Below are positions 46,361 to 54,093 of a stretch of 64,000 bases of DNA, in pieces. Location: positions 310,001-374,000 of the forward strand of contig CAYYPL010000001.1 in the NCBI GenBank assembly GCA_964473555.1, in the 5' to 3' direction. Origin of the DNA: UBA11400 sp964473555. GTDB taxonomy: Bacteria; Bacteroidota; Rhodothermia; Balneolales; HLUCCA01. The position numbers and the translations under genes were made by a program. The notes beneath the pieces are model-generated. The model saw nothing but the letters and a program-made list of their open reading frames with translations. It was not told the DNA's origin and did no database searches. The stretch's first letter is position 1. Every line of letters starts with the position of its first letter.

Positions 46361-47647
46361 ATGCCATTAATTCAAATAACAGACCAAACAATCGCAGTCA
46401 TTTTGGGAGGGGGACAAGGTAGCAGGTTATACCCGCTAACCAAGAGCCGATCCAAGCCCGCAGTTCCAATTGGTGGAAAGTATAGGCTGGTCGATATCCC
46501 CATTTCAAATTGTCTGCATTCCGATATCAGACGTATCTATGTATTGACTCAATTTAATTCTGCCTCATTGAACAGGCATATTAAGAACACTTATCACTTT
46601 GATGCATTCACTCGTCGTGGGTTCGTTGACATACTGGCTGCAGAGCAGACCCCAAATTCTCAGCATTGGTTCCAGGGAACGGCGGATGCAGTCCGGCAAT
46701 CTTTTCACCACTTGGTTAACAATGACCACGAATATGTACTGGTTTTGTCAGGGGATCAGTTGTATCAAATGGACTATCGTGATATGCTTCAAAAACACGT
46801 AGATAGTGGTTCAGATGTCAGTATCGCCACAATTCCGGTGCATGCAGAGGATGCCACAGGTTTTGGTATCATGAAAACTGATCTGGATGGCACGATTCCC
46901 TCATTTATTGAAAAACCGGCCACAGAAGAACTGGAGAATTGGGTCTCAGAGGTTCCGTCATCTTTAAAAGCTGAGGGTAGGGTATACCTTGCCTCTATGG
47001 GTATATACATTTTCAATCGGGCTGCACTAAAAGAATTGTTTGATCAGAATGCCGATGCCAAAGACTTTGGAAAAGAGATCATTCCTTCAGCAATAAACTC
47101 ATCCTACAAAGTCTCCAGCTACCTGTATGATGGATACTGGACCGATATCGGGACAATCAAATCATTTTTTGAGGCTAATATCGAGTTGACCAATGAGCTT
47201 CCAAATTTTGATCTGTACAATGAAAGGAAAATGATTTTTACCAGAGCCCGATTGCTTCCGGCTTCAAAAGTCTCCGGTACAACTCTGGAAAAAACAATAA
47301 TCGCTGAAGGTTGTATCATTGAGGCCAGCAGGATTGAACGTGCTGTGGTAGGCATCCGATCCCGGATTGGGCGCGGGACAACCATCGCAAATTCTATCAT
47401 AATGGGTAATGATGTGTTTGCATCAGTCGAAGAACTTGAACAATCAGATGTAACCCCGCCAATAGGCATCGGACAACGTTGCTATATCAACAATGCCATC
47501 ATCGATAAAAATGCAAGGGTTGGTAATGATGTTCGAATTAATGGCGGTGATCATCTCCTTGAAGGTCATTATGATAATTACTCCGTAGTTGACGGGATTG
47601 TAATCATCACAAAAGGCAGTGTTTTAAAAAATGGAACAGTCATATAG
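46361..47647 (+). CDS. glgC: Glucose-1-phosphate adenylyltransferase GlgC
   Basis: The 428-residue nucleotidyltransferase shows GGGQGSRLYPLTKSRSKPAV (residues 16-35), which binds ATP and glucose-1-phosphate. It also has LSGDQLYQMDY, the glucose-1-P site FIEKPA, and a C-terminal left-handed beta-helix of hexapeptide repeats (about 300-425). It makes ADP-glucose for GlgA. The glgA-glgC pair is closed by the terminator at 47806. Confidence 0.95.
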   Translation: MPLIQITDQTIAVILGGGQGSRLYPLTKSRSKPAVPIGGKYRLVDIPISNCLHSDIRRIYVLTQFNSASLNRHIKNTYHFDAFTRRGFVDILAAEQTPNSQHWFQGTADAVRQSFHHLVNNDHEYVLVLSGDQLYQMDYRDMLQKHVDSGSDVSIATIPVHAEDATGFGIMKTDLDGTIPSFIEKPATEELENWVSEVPSSLKAEGRVYLASMGIYIFNRAALKELFDQNADAKDFGKEIIPSAINSSYKVSSYLYDGYWTDIGTIKSFFEANIELTNELPNFDLYNERKMIFTRARLLPASKVSGTTLEKTIIAEGCIIEASRIERAVVGIRSRIGRGTTIANSIIMGNDVFASVEELEQSDVTPPIGIGQRCYINNAIIDKNARVGNDVRINGGDHLLEGHYDNYSVVDGIVIITKGSVLKNGTVI

Positions 47648-47805
47648 ATAATTTACTGGTTACGAATTCTTAACACTCAGATAATTTTTTTACGATACTG
47701 GTTGTGTAGTTTAGACGGACACGTTGACTGACTCTCAACGTCTCTATGTTTAAGACATAGAAATTAGACACATAGGATTATTACTAATCCCTCGATATCA
47801 TTTTT

Positions 47806-47841
47806 AAAGGATACTTCCTGGCCGGGGTATCCTTTTTTATT
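47806..47841 (+). terminator. Terminator after glgC, before the amidoligase operon
   Basis: The stem AAAGGATAC (47806-47814) pairs with GTATCCTTT (47827-47835), with a 12-base GC-rich loop, followed by TTTATTTT. It separates the glycogen genes from the esterase/ATP-grasp genes as different transcription units. Upstream, 47648-47805 holds a small CGTTGA/TCAACG stem and a CTATGT/ACATAG stem but no gene. Confidence 0.88.
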
Positions 47842-47924
47842 TTCGACTTTGATTGTTTATATGCCTATAATTATGAACAACAGATGCCTGCTCGAACATA
47901 TTCAACTTTTTAACTCAGCACATT

Positions 47925-48638
47925 ATGCACAGAGATTATGTAACATGGTGGAGCCCATCACTGGGGAGAACTATGGAGTTGCTCGTGTTTGGTCAATCAG
48001 GCACCCCAATGCTCGTTTTTCCATCATCCATGGGTAGATTTCATGAGTGGGAAGACTTTTTGATGCTGGAAGCATTACGATATCAGGTTGAAAATGGATA
48101 TAATCAAGTAATTTGTGTCGATTCAGTTGATAAAGAGAGTTTCTACAATAAAATGGCTGATCCCTATGTACGTATTGTCCGCCATCGCCAGTATGATGCA
48201 TATATTGCAGACGAAGTAATTCCATTTATCCATTCACGCAATCCCAATCGGTATATCATTGCAGCAGGTGCGAGTTTCGGTGCGTACCATGCATTGAATC
48301 TTGCGTTTAAACATCCCAATTTCATATCAAAACTGATCGCAATGAGTGGGAAGTACGACATTAGAACGTTCATGGATGGTTTTTATGACGATAATGTGTA
48401 TTTCAATAACCCGGTTGATTTTATTCCCGGTATGAACAATCAGGAGTCACTTGAAAACCTGCGCCGAATGGACATCCGACTGGTGACGGGTGAGTGGGAC
48501 ATGTGTATGGATGCAGCCATTGACATGAGCGAGAAACTACACCGAAAAACAATACCACATACCCTAGATATCTGGGGCAACCATACCAAACACGACTGGC
48601 CCTGGTGGCGTGAAATGATTAAAAAACACATCCTATAA
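47925..48638 (+). CDS. Esterase-family alpha/beta hydrolase of the amidoligase operon
   Basis: The 237-residue cytoplasmic protein (no signal peptide) has the nucleophile elbow GASFGAYH with S117, a candidate acid D192 in TGEWDMC and a candidate base H220 or H223 in GNHTKHDWPWW. It belongs to the esterase D/enterochelin-esterase-like branch of alpha/beta hydrolases, to judge by the ADEVIPFI and FKHPNFISKLIAMSGKYD segments. It is the first of four tightly spaced genes (20 bases to the next). In such a cluster it may release or hydrolyse an ester or thioester intermediate; this is an inference. Confidence 0.83.
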   Translation: MHRDYVTWWSPSLGRTMELLVFGQSGTPMLVFPSSMGRFHEWEDFLMLEALRYQVENGYNQVICVDSVDKESFYNKMADPYVRIVRHRQYDAYIADEVIPFIHSRNPNRYIIAAGASFGAYHALNLAFKHPNFISKLIAMSGKYDIRTFMDGFYDDNVYFNNPVDFIPGMNNQESLENLRRMDIRLVTGEWDMCMDAAIDMSEKLHRKTIPHTLDIWGNHTKHDWPWWREMIKKHIL

Positions 48639-48658
48639 TCCATCCACTTCAACAGATC

Positions 48659-49603
48659 ATGAAAAAAATTGGAATTTTACGAGGCATGGAGTCTTCTTTT
48701 CCGGAAGCACTCATCGAGCATATCAATTCAGTATACTCAAAAAAGGATGTGTATGCTGAATTTGTGAGTCTTGATTCGGTAAACATGAATCATAAGACCG
48801 AATATGCAGTTCTTATCGATAGGATATCTCACGAAGTCCCATTTTATCGGTCTTTCCTGAAATGGAGCGCACTTAAGGGAACCTATATCATCAATAATCC
48901 CTTCTGGTGGAGTGCTGATGACAAATTCATTGATAATGTTATTGCCCAACAAGTGGGAGTTGCCGTACCTAAAACAGTTATATTGCCTCACAAACAACAT
49001 CCACCAAACACGCAAAGTAATTCATTCCGAAATCTTAAATACCCCATAGACTGGGAAAGTATTTTTGGTTACATCGGATTCCCTGCTTTTTTGAAGCCTC
49101 ACGATGGCGGTGGCTGGAGGGGGGTAACCAAAGTCCGGTCTGCTCTTGAGTTCTTTAAAGCGTATGACGATTCCGGTACAGACTGTATGATGTTGCAGGA
49201 GAATATTGATTTTGAAGAATACTATCGTTGCTACGGAATTGGGCGACGCGATGTACACATCATGGCTTACAACCCCGGCGCTGAACACCATGCCAGGTAC
49301 TCATCAGTAAGTGGAAAAGAGGCGTCCTCTGCCATGAAAAAACGTCTCAAAAAAGATGTTCTGGCACTATGTCAGGCATTGGGTTATGACATGAACACAG
49401 TTGAATTTGCAGTCAGGGATGGAATTCCCTATGCCATCGATTTTATGAATCCAGCACCGGATGCCGATTACCATAGTGTTGGTAAAGAGAACTTCGATTG
49501 GGTAGTCAAAACTTTGGGAAAGTTTGCAGTTCAAAAAGCTCTGGAAAAACATACAACAAAACCTTTCACTTTTCATACTGCACTAAGGAATCATGAGGGT
49601 TAG
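48659..49603 (+). CDS. RimK-like ATP-grasp ligase
   Basis: The 314-residue protein shows the ATP-grasp nucleotide lysine in FPAFLKPHDGGGWRGV (K146) and the adenine-contact strand MMLQENID. The metal ligands are in NTVEFAVRDGIPYAIDFMNPAPD (E249, D261, N264), so it should be active. ATP-grasp ligases form an acyl-phosphate and join it to an amine or thiol. The N-terminal 80 residues replace the usual pre-ATP-grasp domain and contain an unusual Trp-rich stretch NNPFWWSADDK. It overlaps the next gene by 11 bases. The substrates are unknown. Confidence 0.84.
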   Translation: MKKIGILRGMESSFPEALIEHINSVYSKKDVYAEFVSLDSVNMNHKTEYAVLIDRISHEVPFYRSFLKWSALKGTYIINNPFWWSADDKFIDNVIAQQVGVAVPKTVILPHKQHPPNTQSNSFRNLKYPIDWESIFGYIGFPAFLKPHDGGGWRGVTKVRSALEFFKAYDDSGTDCMMLQENIDFEEYYRCYGIGRRDVHIMAYNPGAEHHARYSSVSGKEASSAMKKRLKKDVLALCQALGYDMNTVEFAVRDGIPYAIDFMNPAPDADYHSVGKENFDWVVKTLGKFAVQKALEKHTTKPFTFHTALRNHEG

Positions 49604-50951
49604 TGTTCAACCGGCTATAGATTATTACAATAATCTTATACAACGCGACATCGAGACTGCAGAAAGTCAACTCAACTGGTTTGTTGCTCAGCAACGTGAT
49701 CGAAAACTACTATTTGGTGACCGGCCACTCACATATAGTCTGCGTCCCGCTTTTTTGGCCGAGTCTACGTACGGCCACATCCAGGATACAGTATATTCAC
49801 TTCGGCAAGCCATTTTAAAAATCGCAGAAGCCCATTTCAATGATGCTTCCGCTTTTGACGAATTGGGACTAACTCAAGAGGAGATTGAGCTTGCTGCTAT
49901 TCCCACCAACGTTATCAGATTATCTGCAACGGCCCGACTGGATGCCTTTTTGACTCCAGATTCCTTCAAATTCGTTGAATTAAACGCTGAGAGTCCGGCT
50001 GGAGTCGGGTATATCCACAATCTTGCAGAGCTATATCGCGAACTTCCTTTATTTCAAGAGTTTATCAAAAAATATCCAGTTCGCTTTGTTTCACCACTGG
50101 AACATTTGGTTGCTGGATTACTCCGTACCTATCATGAAGAATTCGATGGTAAGGTCGAAAAACCAACATTTTGTATCGTAGACTTTCTTGATATTCCAAC
50201 AATCCACGAGTTTCATATTATTCAAGATTACTTACATCGTCATGGCTATGAATGCGAAGTGTGTGATCCACGGAACCTGGAACTCCGAGATGGCTGGATC
50301 TATGCAAACGGTAAAAAAATCGACATTTTGTATCGTAGGTTACTCATGAATGAGTTTATGGCGATAAGAGGGGAGTGCCAGGCCTATGAACAAGGCTACC
50401 GAGAGCAAAAAACCTGCTATCTGAATTCATTTCGAACAAAACTGGTCCACAAAAAGTCCATTTTTTCTTTTCTGACGGATCCAAAATACACCAATATACT
50501 CAGTACCTCAGAACTTCAAACGATCAGGCAGCACATACCGTGGACTCGTAAACTACGTGATATCAATACGATGTACAGAGGGAGTGTAATCGGATTGCTT
50601 GACTATGTTTATCACAACAGGACATCTTTTGTGATCAAACCCAATGATGAATACGGAGGTAAAGGGGTTGTTCTAGGATTCCAGGCATCGGAACATGAAT
50701 GGGCACAAGCCATTACCTACGGGGTTGAAAACGGTTATGTCGTCCAGGAAGTCGTTGACATTTCTAAAGAACCATTCCTGATGAAATCAGACAATGGCTG
50801 GAATCTGATTCCCACAGTTGTTGATCTGGATCCCTACTTAAACGGTCCAATGATGGGGGGGTGCTTGGTTAGAACCTCGTCGAGTAATCTGGCAAATGTA
50901 ACGGCTGGTGGTGGATCCATGCCAGCATTTATTCTCAGATACGTACGTTAG
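49593..50951 (+). CDS. Circularly permuted ATP-grasp family protein
   Basis: The 452-residue protein has the metal-site block KFVELNAESPAGVGY (E129, N131, E133) in its N-terminal third and the nucleotide-binding lysine motif FVIKPNDEYGGKGVVLG (K349) in its C-terminal third. This is the reverse of the canonical order, as in circularly permuted ATP-grasp enzymes. A C-terminal glycine-rich GGCLVRTSSSNLANVTAGGGSMPAF motif is shared with that group. It probably forms a second amide bond in the same pathway. It overlaps the upstream gene by 11 bases and lies 2 bases before the amidotransferase gene. Confidence 0.8.
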   Translation: MRVSVQPAIDYYNNLIQRDIETAESQLNWFVAQQRDRKLLFGDRPLTYSLRPAFLAESTYGHIQDTVYSLRQAILKIAEAHFNDASAFDELGLTQEEIELAAIPTNVIRLSATARLDAFLTPDSFKFVELNAESPAGVGYIHNLAELYRELPLFQEFIKKYPVRFVSPLEHLVAGLLRTYHEEFDGKVEKPTFCIVDFLDIPTIHEFHIIQDYLHRHGYECEVCDPRNLELRDGWIYANGKKIDILYRRLLMNEFMAIRGECQAYEQGYREQKTCYLNSFRTKLVHKKSIFSFLTDPKYTNILSTSELQTIRQHIPWTRKLRDINTMYRGSVIGLLDYVYHNRTSFVIKPNDEYGGKGVVLGFQASEHEWAQAITYGVENGYVVQEVVDISKEPFLMKSDNGWNLIPTVVDLDPYLNGPMMGGCLVRTSSSNLANVTAGGGSMPAFILRYVR

Positions 50952-50953
50952 CA

Positions 50954-51787
50954 ATGGATACAGTATTAAAAGTGGCCGTTTTGGATCTCAATAATGGTGT
51001 TGAGAATCAGGGTATTCGATGTATAAAAGGACTCCTTAAAGAGTATGATGAGTCCAACGAACATATCAAAGTTGTCTATGATCTGTTTGATGTACGTCAG
51101 TACAATCAAGTCCCGGATTTGAATTATGATGTCTTCATTTCTTCAGGAGGACCTGGTAGTCCATTTGAAGGTGTAGGAACTGATTGGGAGGAAAAGTACT
51201 TCAACTGGTTAGACCAGCTGTGGGAGTATAATCAGATGCACGATCTAAAAAAATATGCCTTGATGATCTGTCATTCATTTCAGTTGATGTGCAGGCATTT
51301 TGATCTGGCAGAAGTAGTAAAACGTAAGTCTGATTCATTCGGAATCATGCCCGTTCACCTCACGGAAGTCGGGAAAAACGATGTATTGTTCTCTAAAATG
51401 CAAGATCCGTTTTACGCGGCAGATTTCAGAGAATGGCAAGTGCTTCAGCCAAAATCTAACAATATAAAAGCTTTGGGCGCGACAATACTGGCAATCGAAA
51501 AAGAAAGGCCACATGTTCCATTAGAACGTGCACTTATGGCATTAAGAGTTTCAGAAGAGATCGTTGGGACACAATTCCATCCTGAAGCGGATCCAGCAGG
51601 AATGTCATACCATTTTTCCCGAAAAGAGACCAAAGATAAAATAATACGGAGGCACGGGAGTCAAAAATTTGACGAATTCATGTCCAGATTACTCGATCCT
51701 GAATACTTACTAAAAACATATAGCACATTCATTCCGGCTTTTTTGGACCATGCGATACTCAGAGCTCACAATTTGGAAGTGGATTGA
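50954..51787 (+). CDS. Class I glutamine amidotransferase-like protein
   Basis: The 277-residue protein carries the oxyanion block SSGGPGSP (64-70) and the full Cys-His-Glu triad: C106 in MICHSFQLM, H209 and E211 in GTQFHPEAD. Normal glutaminase domains have GICxGxQ around the cysteine; here both flanking glycines are replaced (MICHSFQ). About 55 extra residues follow the triad. It could supply ammonia, or hydrolyse gamma-glutamyl or similar bonds like related gamma-glutamyl hydrolases. It is last in the operon. Its stop touches the stop of the convergent patatin gene. Confidence 0.85.
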   Translation: MDTVLKVAVLDLNNGVENQGIRCIKGLLKEYDESNEHIKVVYDLFDVRQYNQVPDLNYDVFISSGGPGSPFEGVGTDWEEKYFNWLDQLWEYNQMHDLKKYALMICHSFQLMCRHFDLAEVVKRKSDSFGIMPVHLTEVGKNDVLFSKMQDPFYAADFREWQVLQPKSNNIKALGATILAIEKERPHVPLERALMALRVSEEIVGTQFHPEADPAGMSYHFSRKETKDKIIRRHGSQKFDEFMSRLLDPEYLLKTYSTFIPAFLDHAILRAHNLEVD

Positions 51788-53968
51788 TCAAAACGAAAAT
51801 CCAACTGAAATATCATAGATCAGATGGTGTCTGTTGCTGCCACTGATGGCTACCTTTACAGGACCAACTACTGTTTTTGCTGCTCCGACAAGACTCCAGG
51901 AATATTTCAAAGGGTGAAGTTCCATGTCAACTTCATACTTTGGTGATACTTGACCAATTGCAAAGGAAGGAATAAGGAATCTGTTTTTGTAAACCTCAAT
52001 TTGAGTGCCAATTTGTGCTGATTTTAACCACTCACCGTGAAGTTCGTTTTCATAATATCCAGGAAAATTATCGATTCCACCTAAATATGACCTCAAATGA
52101 ACCGGAGTATCACCTGATTGGATAAACGATTGAAAACGAAAAAAAGAAGTCAATCTGGTAGTTATGGGTAGATAATAATCCCAATGTAGATGATATTTTC
52201 GAAACTCGATAGAGTTTCCGAACCAAGTCATAGCTTGTATGAATTCCACTTTCAGCATTTGTCCACTGGTTGGAAAAACCCCGTCGTTTTTAGTATCAAT
52301 CCATAAAAAAGCCCTCAGACTAAGATTACTTTTCCAATTGGAGTAATCTCCAAAATCACCGATATATCTTCTGAGTTTATAGATCTCTTCCTTCAGTCCG
52401 ACTCCCAGTACCAGGGTAGAAGAGAATACGGGGCCAACCCAAAATTCACTAGATGCGGATTCGGTTTCAGCAGATGCGGATAGTTTGCCGTCCTGACCGT
52501 AAAAATCATCTCGAATTGTCGAATAATTGGCTCTGAGGTTCACCCCAAGTTTTGGTTTAAACCCAACATAATAAAAAAACTGGCCATCGTACGAAGTTTC
52601 ATCTCCTAGTCTGATATTTAACCGAATCGTAGAATAAGGTTTGTACATGTTTCGAAAAGTAGCGTTAAAAAGAACTGAGGATTTATCTCGATTGTCGTAT
52701 CGCAGACCGACTTTAAATTGATCTTCAAGTCTCTCTTTAACAGAAATATGTAAATGGTATCCTTCTTTAACCGGTTCAAGTCTATAACTAACGGTGTGGA
52801 AGAATTGGAGTGAGTAAATTCGATCTATCCCGTCCTCGATTTTTGCTGATGTCACCCAGGAGTACGGTTCTATTCCAAGCTCGGAAAGCACAACTCGTTC
52901 CTGGGTTAACTTATGGTCATGAATGCTGATTCCAACAACATATACACTGTCAATCTGTTCGACTTTGGCTAGATTGAATGAATGTGATCGCAGGCTGTTC
53001 AAGCTATCTGCAATACCTTGCAATCTGGGTTTGTATTGTTGGGTCCACTCGTTGCTTTTTTGGATAATTTCGGGGATAGCTTCGAATGAAATAAGATTGT
53101 AGGATCCGATATCTGGTTCAATCAATAAATCAACCAGTTTTGCCTGATCTAAAGTGGTTTGTACTATTTTATAGTTAACCGTTCTATCTAGGATCGACAG
53201 GATATTAGATAAGGTGTCAGAACGTGGTTCAGTATCAGAAACGTTAATTCCAATTACATAATCAGCTCCCATATCAATGACATCGGTTACCGGGAAATTT
53301 CGGGCAACACCACCATCTATTGTACGCTTACCGTAAATTTCGTGTGGGGCAAAAACAGAGGGAAAAGCCATACTTGACCTTAGGACATCGGGTAGGTGTC
53401 CAGACCGCATCACGATTGGTTCACCATCGGCCAGATTTGTAGCAATTGCAACAAAAGGAATTGGGAATGTGTTGAAATCAGTGATGCCATGAACAGGTAG
53501 GGTAAGACGCGCCAGCATCTTGGATATTTCCTGACCGGATATCAATCCAGTTGGCAAGGAGACCCTTCTGGCTTGGATGGGAAGGGAAATGATGTACATT
53601 GAATCCCATTGTTTCTCTTCTATGGGTATATATCTTCTGGAAACGTTATCGGAAAGAAGTTTTTCCCAATCGGCATGTTGGACAATTTCTTCCAGCTCAT
53701 CTGCCGTATATCCGATTGCATAAAGACCTCCAACGATAGCTCCCATACTTGTGCCTGCAATAAAATCAATGGGCATATTCACTTCTTCGAAGGCTTTGAG
53801 TAAAGCTATATGTGAAATGCCTTTAACTCCTCCTCCGCTGAGCACCAGACCCACCTTTGGTCCAACAACTTCCTGTGCGTTATCATCCGTTTTTTTGGAT
53901 GGATTCTGTGCAAAAAGTACAGTCTGAACATAAACTAGAAGTGATATGATCCAAATTAATTTGATCAT
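51788..53968 (-). CDS. Patatin-like phospholipase with POTRA and outer-membrane barrel (type Vd-like)
   Basis: The 726-residue protein has a signal peptide ending near LFAQ and a patatin domain (about residues 35-300). The glycine-rich oxyanion segment is GLVLSGGGVKGISH, the nucleophile S74 is in GTSMG and the aspartate D218 in DGG. A POTRA-like domain (about 330-410) and a C-terminal beta-barrel (about 415-726) end in the strand YDISVGFSF. This order is that of PlpD-type autotransporters (type Vd secretion), which expose the lipase at the surface; whether it is released is unknown. It is monocistronic. Confidence 0.9.
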   Translation of the reverse strand: MIKLIWIISLLVYVQTVLFAQNPSKKTDDNAQEVVGPKVGLVLSGGGVKGISHIALLKAFEEVNMPIDFIAGTSMGAIVGGLYAIGYTADELEEIVQHADWEKLLSDNVSRRYIPIEEKQWDSMYIISLPIQARRVSLPTGLISGQEISKMLARLTLPVHGITDFNTFPIPFVAIATNLADGEPIVMRSGHLPDVLRSSMAFPSVFAPHEIYGKRTIDGGVARNFPVTDVIDMGADYVIGINVSDTEPRSDTLSNILSILDRTVNYKIVQTTLDQAKLVDLLIEPDIGSYNLISFEAIPEIIQKSNEWTQQYKPRLQGIADSLNSLRSHSFNLAKVEQIDSVYVVGISIHDHKLTQERVVLSELGIEPYSWVTSAKIEDGIDRIYSLQFFHTVSYRLEPVKEGYHLHISVKERLEDQFKVGLRYDNRDKSSVLFNATFRNMYKPYSTIRLNIRLGDETSYDGQFFYYVGFKPKLGVNLRANYSTIRDDFYGQDGKLSASAETESASSEFWVGPVFSSTLVLGVGLKEEIYKLRRYIGDFGDYSNWKSNLSLRAFLWIDTKNDGVFPTSGQMLKVEFIQAMTWFGNSIEFRKYHLHWDYYLPITTRLTSFFRFQSFIQSGDTPVHLRSYLGGIDNFPGYYENELHGEWLKSAQIGTQIEVYKNRFLIPSFAIGQVSPKYEVDMELHPLKYSWSLVGAAKTVVGPVKVAISGSNRHHLIYDISVGFSF

Positions 53969-54093
53969 GACTGACGAGTTATCAGGATATATTGTATATT
54001 CAAGATACTATATTTTTTATGTGTGTATCGTTTAAAATGCAATAAAATGTTACATATTATTGCGTAAATAGGGTAATCAAATCGGGTGTTTTT

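Noticed and set aside
47849..48037. ORF of 62 residues ahead of the esterase gene
   Set aside because: It begins just past the T-run of the terminator and runs into the esterase gene in another frame; the esterase frame has the catalytic motifs.
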